A stretch of DNA of 64,000 bases, taken from assembly GCF_007018965.1 (NCBI RefSeq), contig NZ_VJYZ01000010.1, positions 186,001 to 250,000 of the forward strand. Direction: 5' to 3'. The position numbers and the translations under genes were made by a program. The notes below the pieces were generated by a model, which saw only the letters and a program-made list of their open reading frames with translations, was not told the origin of the DNA and did not search any database. Shown one piece after another: positions 1 through 8,948 of the stretch (its first letter is position 1; the number at the start of each line of letters is the position of its first letter). The DNA comes from Paracoccus marinus. Lineage in GTDB: Bacteria > Pseudomonadota > Alphaproteobacteria > Rhodobacterales > Rhodobacteraceae.

Positions 1-1
1 G

Positions 2-1207
2 GTGCTCGGGCCCGACGCGCCGCTGGGCGCGATGCTGGCCGCGGGCAGCCTTGGCTCGCTGATCCTCTGGGGCCCGCCCGGCGTCGGCAAAACGACCATC
101 GCCCGGCTTCTGGCGCATGAAACCGACCGCAGCTTCGTCCAGATCTCGGCGATCTTTTCCGGCGTGGCGGACCTGCGAAAGGTGTTCGACAGCGCCCGGC
201 TGCGGCGCGAACAGGGGGACGGGCAGGGGACGCTGCTGTTCGTCGATGAAATCCACCGCTTCAACAAGGCGCAGCAGGACAGCTTTCTGCCGTTCATGGA
301 GGACGGGACCATCCTTCTGGTCGGCGCCACGACCGAGAACCCGTCCTTCGAACTGAACGCGGCGCTTCTGTCGCGCGCGCAGGTGGTCGTGCTTGAGCGG
401 CTGAACCTGACCCATCTGGAACTGCTGGCGCAGCGGGCCGAACGCGAGATGGCGCGGGCGTTGCCCCTGACCGGCGAGGCGCGGGACGCGCTATTGGAGA
501 TGGCCGACGGCGACGGCCGCGCCGCGCTGAACCTGATCGAGCAGGTGATGGCGTGGAAGGTCGATGCACCGCTCGGCCCTGACGAGCTGGCCCGGCGCCT
601 GATGAAACGCGCGGCCAAGTACGACAAGGCGGGGGATGAGCATTACAACCTGATCTCCGCGCTGCACAAATCGGTCCGCGGGTCGGACCCCGACGCCGCG
701 ATCTACTGGCTGGCGCGGATGCTGGAAGGGGGCGAGGACCCGCGCTATCTCGCCCGCCGCATCACCCGGATGGCGATCGAGGATATCGGCCTTGCCGATC
801 CCGCCGCGCAGCGCCAGTGCCTGGACGCGTGGGCGCTGTACGAACGGCTGGGCTCGCCCGAGGGGGAGCTCGCGCTGGGGCAGGCGGTGATCTATCTCGC
901 GCTCGCGCCCAAGTCGAACGCGGGCTACGTCGCCTACAAGGGCGCGCGGGCCGAGGCGCGGCGCACCGGCAGCCTGATGCCGCCCGCCCACATCCTGAAC
1001 GCGCCGACCGCGCTGATGAAGGATCAGGGCTACGGGGCGGGCTATGCCTACGACCACGACGCCGAGGACGGGTTTTCGGGGCAGAACTACTTTCCCGACG
1101 GGATCAGGCGCCCGGTCCTGTATCAGCCGGTCGAGCGCGGGTTCGAGCGCGAGCTGAAGAAGCGGCTGGACTGGTTCGTCAGCCAGCGCGCGAAGCGCGG
1201 CGGTTGA
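2..1207 (+). CDS. rarA: Replication-associated recombination protein A (AAA+ ATPase), 5' partial
   Basis: AAA+ ATPase of the RarA/MgsA family, which acts at stalled replication forks together with RecA and SSB. The frame is open from the window edge and its first visible residues (VLGPDAPLG) correspond to sequence that in this family follows the N-terminal GQ-x-H motif. Roughly 35-40 residues and the real start therefore lie outside the window, and the GTG at position 2 is an internal codon. Walker A GPPGVGKTT lies at visible residues 24-32 and Walker B FVDEIH near 80-85; the C-terminal DGFSGQNYFPD block is typical of the family. It heads the co-directional run rarA-crcB-rluC-HAD-atp12, with only 31 bases before crcB. 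Confidence 0.93.
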   Translation: MLGPDAPLGAMLAAGSLGSLILWGPPGVGKTTIARLLAHETDRSFVQISAIFSGVADLRKVFDSARLRREQGDGQGTLLFVDEIHRFNKAQQDSFLPFMEDGTILLVGATTENPSFELNAALLSRAQVVVLERLNLTHLELLAQRAEREMARALPLTGEARDALLEMADGDGRAALNLIEQVMAWKVDAPLGPDELARRLMKRAAKYDKAGDEHYNLISALHKSVRGSDPDAAIYWLARMLEGGEDPRYLARRITRMAIEDIGLADPAAQRQCLDAWALYERLGSPEGELALGQAVIYLALAPKSNAGYVAYKGARAEARRTGSLMPPAHILNAPTALMKDQGYGAGYAYDHDAEDGFSGQNYFPDGIRRPVLYQPVERGFERELKKRLDWFVSQRAKRGG

Positions 1208-1238
1208 CTTTGGGCGGGCGGCCCTACAGGTCAGCGGG

Positions 1239-1628
1239 ATGATGAATCCGTATCTTCAGGTGGCGCTTGGCGGCGCGATCGGCGCGACCGCGCGGTTCGG
1301 CGTGACCCGCGCGGCGCGGGCCGCGTTCGGGCCGGGGCTGCCCGGGGGCATCCTGCCGCTGCCGACCTTGTTCGTGAACGTCGCCGGGTCGTTCCTGATG
1401 GGCGTCCTCGTGGTGCTGCTGGCCGGGCGCGGCAACGCGCTGTCGCCGTTCCTGATGACCGGCGTTCTGGGCGGCTTCACGACCTTCTCGGCGTTCTCGC
1501 TGGACACGGTGGCGCTGTGGGAACGGGGCGCGCCGGGGACCGCCGCCGCTTACGTCGCGGCCAGCGTCGGCCTGTCGCTGCTGGCGCTGGTGGCGGGATC
1601 GGCCGTCGCGCGGGGGATCGGGGCATGA
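1239..1628 (+). CDS. crcB: Fluoride ion channel CrcB/FluC
   Basis: Small four-helix membrane protein of 129 residues, the usual length for a Fluc dimeric fluoride exporter that relieves fluoride toxicity. Seen: N-terminal GGAIGATARF, the central NVAGSFLMG helix, and GGFTTFSAFS, which is the conserved break motif of the family. The start is one of two adjacent ATG codons (1239 or 1242); an AGG eight bases upstream of the first favours 1239. The stop overlaps the rluC start (ATGA at 1625-1628), so translation of the two is probably coupled. No fluoride riboswitch was recognised in the 31-base gap after rarA. Confidence 0.9.
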   Translation: MMNPYLQVALGGAIGATARFGVTRAARAAFGPGLPGGILPLPTLFVNVAGSFLMGVLVVLLAGRGNALSPFLMTGVLGGFTTFSAFSLDTVALWERGAPGTAAAYVAASVGLSLLALVAGSAVARGIGA

Positions 1629-2668
1629 GTTCGGTGCAGGTGATCCGCGTCGGCGCGGACGAAGGCGATCAGCGGCTGGACCGCTGGCTCAGGCGGCAGT
1701 TCCCGCAGCTGAACCAGATCGCGATCGAAAAGCTGTGCCGCACCGGCCAGCTTCGGGTCGATGGCGGCCGGGTCAAGCCCGCGACGCGGCTGGAGCCGGG
1801 GCAGGAGGTGCGGGTGCCGCCGCTGCCCGACGCCGCCCCCCCGCCCGCGCCCCGCGCCGGCGCGAGCGAGGCGGACGCGCGCATGATCCAGGGCGCGGTG
1901 ATCTGGAAGGACGAGCATGTCATCGCCCTGAACAAGCCGCCGGGCCTGCCGAGCCAGGGCGGCAGCGGGCAGGGCGATCGTCACGTGGACGGGCTGGCCG
2001 GGGCGCTGATGTTCGGGTTCAAGGACAAGCCGAAGCTGGTCCACCGGCTCGACAAGGACACTTCGGGCGTCCTGCTGCTGGCCCGCACCGACCGCGTCGC
2101 GCGGCGGCTGTCGGAATCGTTTCGCGCGCGCACCACGCGCAAGATCTACTGGGCGGCGGTCGCGGGCGTGCCTGCGCCCGCGATGGGCACCGTCCGCTTC
2201 GGGCTGGTCAAGGCGCTGGGTCACGGGCGCGGCGGCGAGGGCGAAAAGATGATCGCCGTCCACCCCGCCAAGGTGGACCAGACCGAAGGCGCCAAGCGCG
2301 CGACCACGGATTATGCCGTTCTCGACAGCCTCGGCACCCGCGTGAGCTGGTGCGCGCTGGTGCCGATCACCGGCCGCACCCACCAGCTGCGCGCGCATAT
2401 GGCCGAGCTTGGGCACCCGATCATCGGCGACGGCAAGTATGGCGGCTCGGGGCAGGAAAACCTGGGCGACGGCTGGGGCGCGCAGCTGGGCGGAGAGATC
2501 AGCCGCAAGCTGCATCTGCACGCCCGCTCGATCAGTTTCGACCACCCGGTCACCGGCAAGCGCATCACGCTGACCGCGCCCCTGCCCGACCACATGGCGC
2601 GCACCTGGAAGACGCTGGGCTGGCACGAGAACGACGTGCCCGCCGATCCGTTCGAGGACCTGACGTGA
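1625..2668 (+). CDS. rluC: 23S rRNA pseudouridine synthase, RluC/RluD family
   Basis: Isomerises uridines to pseudouridine in 23S rRNA. Of 347 residues, about 20-80 form an S4-like RNA-binding domain (LDRWLRRQFPQL) and 95-330 the RluA-type catalytic domain. The catalytic motif HRLDKDTSG is present with the nucleophilic Asp at residue 143, and RTHQLRAHM follows near 250. A longer upstream reading frame exists, but the ATG at 1625 overlaps the crcB stop and matches the family N-terminus, so it is preferred. The stop overlaps the GTG of the next gene. Whether the target is the RluC or another RluA-family site cannot be decided from sequence alone. Confidence 0.9.
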   Translation: MSSVQVIRVGADEGDQRLDRWLRRQFPQLNQIAIEKLCRTGQLRVDGGRVKPATRLEPGQEVRVPPLPDAAPPPAPRAGASEADARMIQGAVIWKDEHVIALNKPPGLPSQGGSGQGDRHVDGLAGALMFGFKDKPKLVHRLDKDTSGVLLLARTDRVARRLSESFRARTTRKIYWAAVAGVPAPAMGTVRFGLVKALGHGRGGEGEKMIAVHPAKVDQTEGAKRATTDYAVLDSLGTRVSWCALVPITGRTHQLRAHMAELGHPIIGDGKYGGSGQENLGDGWGAQLGGEISRKLHLHARSISFDHPVTGKRITLTAPLPDHMARTWKTLGWHENDVPADPFEDLT

Positions 2669-3351
2669 AGGACCGCAGCCCGTTGAAGCTGGTGATCTGG
2701 GACGTGGACGGCACACTGGTCGACAGCGCCGACATCATCATGCGCTCGATGGCGCGCGGCATGGCCGCGGCGGGGCTGCCGGAACTGCCGCCCGCGACCG
2801 TCGGCAGCATCGTCGGGCTGTCCTTGCCGGTGGCGGTCGCGACGCTGCTGCCGCAGGCGGACGAGCCGACCCGCGCCGCCGTCGTGTCGGGCTACCGCCA
2901 AAGCTATCACGACGACCGCACGCGGGCGGAATCGCCCCTGTTCGACGGGGCGCGGGCGCTGCTTGAACGGCTGGACGCGCGCGGCGACGTGGTGATGGCG
3001 GTGGCCACAGGCAAGTCGCAGCGCGGCCTGACCGCGCTGATGGCCGCGCACGACCTGTCGCGGTACTTCGTGGCGATGCACTGCGCCGACGGGCATCCGT
3101 CGAAGCCCGCGCCGGGAATGGTTCTGGCCTGCCTGGCCGATGCGGGCGTCCAGCCGGACCGCGCGCTGATGATCGGCGACACCACCTACGACATCGCCAT
3201 GGCGGGCAATGCGGGCGTGGCGGCGGTCGGCGTGTCCTGGGGCCACCACGACGCCGCCGACCTGACCGAGGCGGGCGCGATCGCCGTCGCCCACGACTTC
3301 GCCGAGCTGACCCGGCTGATCGAGGGCTGGATCGACGGGGCCGCGCCATGA
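2665..3351 (+). CDS. HAD-superfamily hydrolase, phosphoglycolate-phosphatase-like
   Basis: Haloacid-dehalogenase-type phosphatase of 228 residues. Motif I DVDGT has its nucleophile and acid/base Asp at 13 and 15; motif II is the Thr of VATGKS; motif III is the Lys of SKPAPGM; motif IV is GDTTYD. A helical cap sits between motifs I and II. It resembles phosphoglycolate phosphatase (Gph)/PpaX-type enzymes, but the substrate cannot be read from the sequence. The GTG start overlaps the rluC stop (GTGA) and is preceded by GAGG at suitable spacing. The stop overlaps the atp12 start. This rluC-HAD-atp12 order is, to my knowledge, common in Rhodobacterales. Confidence 0.85.
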   Translation: MKDRSPLKLVIWDVDGTLVDSADIIMRSMARGMAAAGLPELPPATVGSIVGLSLPVAVATLLPQADEPTRAAVVSGYRQSYHDDRTRAESPLFDGARALLERLDARGDVVMAVATGKSQRGLTALMAAHDLSRYFVAMHCADGHPSKPAPGMVLACLADAGVQPDRALMIGDTTYDIAMAGNAGVAAVGVSWGHHDAADLTEAGAIAVAHDFAELTRLIEGWIDGAAP

Positions 3352-4061
3352 CCGAATGGAAGCCGCGCAGGTTCTGGACCTCGGTCGGGCTGCGCGCCGC
3401 CGATGGCGGCTGGCAGGTTGCGCTGGACGACCGGGTGGTGAACACGCCGGGCAAGCTGCCGCTGGTGCTGCCCACGCGGGCGCTGGCGCAGGCGGTGGCG
3501 GACGAATGGGACGCGGTGGACCAGGCGATCGACCCCGGGGCGATGCCGGTGACACGGGCCGCGAATTCGGCCATCGAAAAGGTCGCGCCGCAGTTCGACG
3601 CGGTGGCCGGGATGCTGGCGGAATACGGCGGCACCGACCTTCTGTCCTATCGCGATGACCGGCAGGACGCGCTGGCGCGCGAGCAGGCGGCGGGCTGGGA
3701 CCCGATCCTCGACTGGGCGGCCGACGCCCTGGGCGCGCGGCTGGCGGTGACCGGCGGCGTGATCCCGGTCGCGCAGGACCCGGCCGCGCTGGCGGCGCTG
3801 CGCGGGCACGTCGCGGCGCTGGACCCGTGGGGGCTGACCGCGCTGCATGACCTGGTGACGCTGCCCGGATCGCTGATCCTGGGCCTCGCCGTCGTGAACG
3901 GCCGCCTGACGGCGGAGCAGGCGCACCGACTGTCGCGGCTGGACGAGGACTATCAGGCCCGCATCTGGGGCCGCGACGACGAGGCGGACGCGGCCGCGCG
4001 CCGCCGCCTTGCCGCCATGCAGGATGCAGAGCGGTTCTGGAAGCTTTCCCGCGCCGATTGA
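3348..4061 (+). CDS. ATP12-family F1-ATPase assembly chaperone
   Basis: Protein of 237 residues matching the ATP12 family, which chaperones the alpha subunit of F1-ATPase in mitochondria and is kept in alphaproteobacteria. Family-typical stretches are RFWTSVGL near the N-terminus, LDDRVVNTPGKLPLVLPT (about 25-42), EWDAVDQ and the TDLLSYR segment near residue 95. There is no signal peptide, so it is cytoplasmic. It is the last gene of the run that starts with rarA: its ATG overlaps the HAD stop by four bases, and a 179-base gap follows before aapJ. Confidence 0.88.
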   Translation: MTEWKPRRFWTSVGLRAADGGWQVALDDRVVNTPGKLPLVLPTRALAQAVADEWDAVDQAIDPGAMPVTRAANSAIEKVAPQFDAVAGMLAEYGGTDLLSYRDDRQDALAREQAAGWDPILDWAADALGARLAVTGGVIPVAQDPAALAALRGHVAALDPWGLTALHDLVTLPGSLILGLAVVNGRLTAEQAHRLSRLDEDYQARIWGRDDEADAAARRRLAAMQDAERFWKLSRAD

Positions 4062-4121
4062 TCGCCGCACATGTTTTAAGCAATCACGATCAACTTGGCC
4101 GTGTTTGGCCGCGCGATTTTC

Positions 4122-4150
4122 TTGACGCATCAAGCGGCATCGTGATGATG
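4122..4150 (+). promoter_or_regulatory. Possible promoter of aapJQMP
   Basis: TTGACG (4122-4127) and ATGATG (4145-4150) are separated by 17 bases upstream of aapJ. The -35 is good and the -10 weak. A short hairpin GGGCCG/CGGCCC at 4183-4199 lies in the leader. The call rests only on position and the -35 match. Confidence 0.25.
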
Positions 4151-4240
4151 ACATTCATTCGGGCACCCGCCCGCAAAGCAAAGGGCCGGACCACGGCCCG
4201 TCGTCGTTCCCGAACAGGTCGGGCGAACAGAGAGGTCCTG

Positions 4241-5269
4241 ATGACGAAAACTGTGTTCTTCGGAGCGGTTGCCGCGGCAGCCGTGCTGGGTTCGACCGGT
4301 GCCTATGCGGCCGAGGGTGATACCCTGCGGACGGTCAAGCAGCGTGGCGAGCTGATCTGCGGCGTGAACCCCGGCCTCGTCGGCTTTGCCGCGCCGGACG
4401 CCAACGGCAACTGGTCGGGCTTCGACATCTCGCTGTGCCGCGCCATCGCGGCGGCGGTCGTGGGCGACCCCAACAAGGTGCGCTTCGTGCCCACCACCGG
4501 CCAGACCCGCTTCACCGCGCTGTCCTCGGGCGAGGTGGACGTGCTGACCCGGAACTCGACCTGGTCGTTCCAGCGCGATACCGAGCTGGCGCTCGATTTC
4601 CCGGCCGTGAACTACTATGACGGTCAGGGCTTCCTGGTCCGCAAGGATCTCGGCGTGACCAGCGCCAAGGAACTGGACGGCGCGACGGTCTGCATCCAGA
4701 CCGGCACCACGACCGAGCTGAACCTGGCCGACTACTTCCGCGCCAACAACATCACCTACCAGCCGGTGAACATCGATTCGAACGCCGAGGGCGAGCAGCA
4801 GTACCTGGCCGGTGCCTGCGACGCCTACACCACCGACGCCTCGGGCCTCGCGGCCACCCGCGCGGCGTTCGCGGACCCGGAAAACCACATCATCCTGCCC
4901 GAGATCATCTCGAAGGAACCGCTGGCTCCGGCAGTCCGCCACGGCGACAACAACTGGGGCGACATCGTCCGCTGGACCCTGTTCGCGCTGGTCGCGGGCG
5001 AGGAATACGGCGTGACCTCGGCCAATGTCGAGGAACTGTCCAAGTCCTCGACCAACCCCGAGGTGCAGCGCCTGCTGGGCCAGACCGACAACCTGGGCGG
5101 CATGATCGGGCTGGATGCCGAATGGGCCAAGCGCGCCATCATGGCGAACGGCAACTACGGCGAGATCTTCGCCGCCACCATCGGCGAGCAGACCCCGATC
5201 GGCCTTGCCCGCGGCCTGAACGCGCTGTGGACGCAGGGCGGCCTGATGTACGCGCCGCCGTTCCGCTGA
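4241..5269 (+). CDS. aapJ: General L-amino acid ABC transporter, periplasmic binding protein
   Basis: Periplasmic solute-binding protein (SBP family 3) of 342 residues. A Sec signal peptide ends near AYA-AEG (about residue 23), followed by the typical RTVKQRGELICGVNPGLVGF and the NSTWSFQRDTEL segment of AapJ/BztA proteins. It delivers L-amino acids to AapQM/AapP. The ATG at 4241 is chosen because it starts the signal peptide and has GAGG upstream; the frame is open further 5' but that part is not signal-like. A stem-loop with a T-tract follows the stop and separates it from aapQ, which would favour excess binding protein over membrane components. Confidence 0.92.
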   Translation: MTKTVFFGAVAAAAVLGSTGAYAAEGDTLRTVKQRGELICGVNPGLVGFAAPDANGNWSGFDISLCRAIAAAVVGDPNKVRFVPTTGQTRFTALSSGEVDVLTRNSTWSFQRDTELALDFPAVNYYDGQGFLVRKDLGVTSAKELDGATVCIQTGTTTELNLADYFRANNITYQPVNIDSNAEGEQQYLAGACDAYTTDASGLAATRAAFADPENHIILPEIISKEPLAPAVRHGDNNWGDIVRWTLFALVAGEEYGVTSANVEELSKSSTNPEVQRLLGQTDNLGGMIGLDAEWAKRAIMANGNYGEIFAATIGEQTPIGLARGLNALWTQGGLMYAPPFR

Positions 5270-5284
5270 GCATGACCCGGATGA

Positions 5285-5316
5285 GGGCGCGCGAACCCGC
5301 TTCGCGCGCCCTTTTT
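5285..5316 (+). terminator. Intercistronic terminator/attenuator between aapJ and aapQ
   Basis: Perfect 11-bp stem GGGCGCGCGAA (5285-5295) / TTCGCGCGCCC (5301-5311) with a 5-base loop, followed by TTTTT (5312-5316). It has the structure of an intrinsic terminator but sits inside an operon. Partial termination or mRNA 3'-end protection after the binding-protein gene is the likely role. Confidence 0.75.
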
Positions 5317-5399
5317 CCATGACGGACGACAGACGGCCGACAACAACGGGCAGCAAAGACGGGGGAAGCCCCGCGCTCTGTGGCCAACAGGGGAAAGAC

Positions 5400-6653
5400 A
5401 TGACGCACCTGCAACCGGCGGAACACCAGCCGTTCCGCCTGTCGATGCTGATCTATGACCGGCGTTACCGATCGCTGACGATCCAGGCGGTGGTGTTCAT
5501 CGCCGTGATGCTGGCGGGCGCGTGGCTTGTCCACAACACGCTCGAAAACCTGGCCCGGATGGGCAAGACCTTCAGCTTTTCGTTCCTGTGGGCGCGCGCG
5601 GGCTACGACATCCCGTTCTCGCTGATCCCCTATACCGCGACCGACACCCATTTCCGCGCGCTGGTCGTGGGGCTGCTCAACACGCTGTTGGTGTCGTTCA
5701 TCGGCTGCATCCTGGCCACCATCGTGGGCGTGATCGCGGGCGTGCTGCGGCTGTCGAACAACTGGCTCGTCTCGAAGATGATGACCGTCTACGTCGAGAT
5801 CTTCCGCAACGTGCCGCTGCTGCTGTGGATCCTCGTGATCCTCGCGATCTTCACCGAGGTCATGCCCTCGCCCCGCGACTACAAGGGCGACAATGCCGCC
5901 GCCTCGATGATCCTTTTCGACAGCGTGGCGCCGACCAACCGCTACACCGCCGTGCCGCGCCTGGCGATGGAATCCCCGCCCGAGCCGCTGACGATCGCGG
6001 GCACGCCCATCAGCGGCACCCTGATCGCGTTCGGCGGCGCGCTGCTGGCGGCCTACCTGATCTTCCGCTGGGTGCGCCGCCGCGCGACCGACCGCCAGAA
6101 TGCCACCGGCCGCCGCCCCGCGACGTGGTGGATCGGCCTTCTGCTGTTCGCGGTGCCGCTGGCCGCGCTGATGCTGCTGTTCAAGGTCCACCTGATCCCG
6201 CCGAAGCTGACCGGCTTCAACTTCACCGGCGGCGCGAACCTCGACAACGGGTTCGTCGTGCTGGTGCTGGCGCTGACCCTGTACACCGGCGCCTTCATCG
6301 CCGAGATCGTGCGCGCGGGCATCATGTCCGTCAGCCGCGGCCAGTCCGAGGCGGCGTTCGCGCTGGGCCTGCGGGCGCGCCCGACGATGGGGCTGGTGAT
6401 CCTGCCGCAGGCGCTGCGGGTGATCGTGCCCCCGCTGATCTCGCAATTCCTGAACCTCACCAAGAACAGCTCGCTCGCCATCGCGGTGGGCTATCCCGAC
6501 CTTCGCGCGACGCTGGGCGGCACCACGCTGAACCAGACCGGCCGCGAGATGGAGGCGATGATGCTGATGATGGGCATCTACCTTGCCCTCAGCCTGCTGA
6601 TCTCGGCCGCGATGAACGTCTACAACGCGCGCGTGCGCCTGAAGGAGCGGTGA
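5400..6653 (+). CDS. aapQ: General L-amino acid ABC transporter, permease subunit
   Basis: Inner-membrane permease of the HisM/AapQ type, 417 residues. The first transmembrane helix is at about 30-48; a long periplasmic/linker segment (about 150-250) characteristic of AapQ follows; the C-terminal permease core carries the EAA cytoplasmic loop EAAFALGLRARPTMGLVILP near 320-340 that contacts the ATPase AapP. The start at 5400 (MTHLQPAEHQPF) follows AACAGGGGAAAGAC; an upstream in-frame ATG at 5319 is closer to the hairpin and less family-like. It pairs with AapM, whose gene starts one base after the TGA. Confidence 0.9.
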   Translation: MTHLQPAEHQPFRLSMLIYDRRYRSLTIQAVVFIAVMLAGAWLVHNTLENLARMGKTFSFSFLWARAGYDIPFSLIPYTATDTHFRALVVGLLNTLLVSFIGCILATIVGVIAGVLRLSNNWLVSKMMTVYVEIFRNVPLLLWILVILAIFTEVMPSPRDYKGDNAAASMILFDSVAPTNRYTAVPRLAMESPPEPLTIAGTPISGTLIAFGGALLAAYLIFRWVRRRATDRQNATGRRPATWWIGLLLFAVPLAALMLLFKVHLIPPKLTGFNFTGGANLDNGFVVLVLALTLYTGAFIAEIVRAGIMSVSRGQSEAAFALGLRARPTMGLVILPQALRVIVPPLISQFLNLTKNSSLAIAVGYPDLRATLGGTTLNQTGREMEAMMLMMGIYLALSLLISAAMNVYNARVRLKER

Positions 6654-6654
6654 G

Positions 6655-8106
6655 ATGAGCGAAGTCCACGCCGAAACCGTCCCCTTCGTCCGCGGCACGA
6701 TGCTGCCCGAGGCGCCGCCCCCTGCGGCCGAGCGCGGCGCGATCCACTGGCTGCGGGCCAACCTGTTCTCGGGCTGGGTCAACACGATCCTGACCTTCGT
6801 CGGGCTGTTCGTCCTGTGGTGGCTGTTCCAGCACTTCTATCCGTGGTTCCGCCATTCGGTCTGGAACGCGTCCAGCATGGCCGAATGCCGCACTCTCATC
6901 ACTGAACGCTGGGGTGAGGGCGCGGGCGGCGGCTGCTTCGGGCTGGTGCGCGAACGCTGGAACCAGTTCCTGTTCGGCTTCTACCCGCCGGCCGAATACT
7001 GGCGCCCGATCTCGGCCTTCTGGCTCTTGTTCCTGGCGCTGGCGCCGGTGCTGTTCACCGAAAGCCGCAAGCTGCGCTGGATCGTGGTGGGCGTCGCCAG
7101 CGTCATGGCCTTCGCGCTGTCGATGCTGATGGGCGCGCCCGACCCGGTGCTGATCTGCCTTGCGGTGGGCATCGTGCTGTGGGTCGTGCTGATCGAATAC
7201 ATACCCCGCGCGGCGCTGATCGTCAGCGTGATCTTCCCGTTCCTCGCCGTGTGGCTGCTGTGGGGCGGGTCGATCTGGGGTCCGGCCACCATCCTCGCCG
7301 GGGCGGTGCTGGGGCTGGCCGTATGGGGGGCGCTGTCGCGGTTCGGCGCGCTGGCGGTGCTGGCGGGTCTTGCCGTCGCGGTGCTGTGGTGGTGGTTCCT
7401 GTCGTCGCAGGCGGCCATCGACCTGCAGCGGCTGCTGCCGCTGGAACTGCCCAAGATGGAATCGCGCGGCTTCGGCGGCTTCCTTCTGGCGATCACCATC
7501 GGCGTGTCGGCGATCGTCATGTCGCTGCCGCTGGGCATCATCCTCGCGCTCGCCCGGCAGTCCGACCTGCCCATCGTCAAGGGCTTCGCGGTCATCTTCA
7601 TCGAGTTCATCCGCGGCGTGCCGCTGATTACCCTGCTGTTCGTGGCCTCGCTGCTTCTGAACTACTTCCTGCCGCCGGGGACGAACTTCGACATCATCCT
7701 GCGCGTCATCATCATGGTGACGCTGTTCGCCAGCGCCTACATGGCCGAGGTGATCCGCGGCGGTCTCGCCTCGCTTCCCCGCGGGCAGTACGAGGCGGCG
7801 GGGGCGCTGGGGCTGAACTACTGGAAGATGCAGCGGCTCATCATCCTGCCGCAGGCGCTCAAGGTGTCGATCCCCGGCATCGTCGGCACCTTCATCGGCG
7901 TCTTCAAGGACACCACGCTCGTGACCTTCGTGGGGCTGTTCGACCCCTTGAAGCAGCTGGCCGACACGATCCGCGCGACCTTCGAATGGAAGGGCGCCTA
8001 CTGGGAGCCGTATATCTTCAGCGGCCTCATCTTCTTCATCCTCTGCTTCAGCATGTCGCGGTATTCCATGTACCTGGAACAGCGGCTGAAGCGCGATCAC
8101 CGCTGA
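6655..8106 (+). CDS. aapM: General L-amino acid ABC transporter, permease subunit
   Basis: Second membrane subunit of the Aap transporter, 483 residues. About eight hydrophobic segments are visible: two to five in the long N-terminal half, then the permease core with the EAA loop EAAGALGLNYWKMQRLIILP near 381-400. Length and the large N-terminal half match AapM/BztC rather than short HisQ-type permeases. ATG at 6655 follows the aapQ stop with one base between, so translation is probably coupled. Forms the channel with AapQ. Confidence 0.9.
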   Translation: MSEVHAETVPFVRGTMLPEAPPPAAERGAIHWLRANLFSGWVNTILTFVGLFVLWWLFQHFYPWFRHSVWNASSMAECRTLITERWGEGAGGGCFGLVRERWNQFLFGFYPPAEYWRPISAFWLLFLALAPVLFTESRKLRWIVVGVASVMAFALSMLMGAPDPVLICLAVGIVLWVVLIEYIPRAALIVSVIFPFLAVWLLWGGSIWGPATILAGAVLGLAVWGALSRFGALAVLAGLAVAVLWWWFLSSQAAIDLQRLLPLELPKMESRGFGGFLLAITIGVSAIVMSLPLGIILALARQSDLPIVKGFAVIFIEFIRGVPLITLLFVASLLLNYFLPPGTNFDIILRVIIMVTLFASAYMAEVIRGGLASLPRGQYEAAGALGLNYWKMQRLIILPQALKVSIPGIVGTFIGVFKDTTLVTFVGLFDPLKQLADTIRATFEWKGAYWEPYIFSGLIFFILCFSMSRYSMYLEQRLKRDHR

Positions 8107-8115
8107 GGGGCGACC

Positions 8116-8916
<801 letters not shown>

Positions 8917-8948
8917 ACGTCTGAACGGGTCACGTCAGGGAGAGTGCG

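Noticed and set aside
491..1057. Long minus-strand open frame across rarA, and similar long antisense frames elsewhere (for example 2311-4083, 6589-8913, 23640-27992, 30507-33911, 36318-39011)
   Set aside because: They mirror strongly conserved plus-strand genes; at this GC content stop codons are rare in the shadow frames, and the translations are Arg/Pro/His-rich without family similarity.
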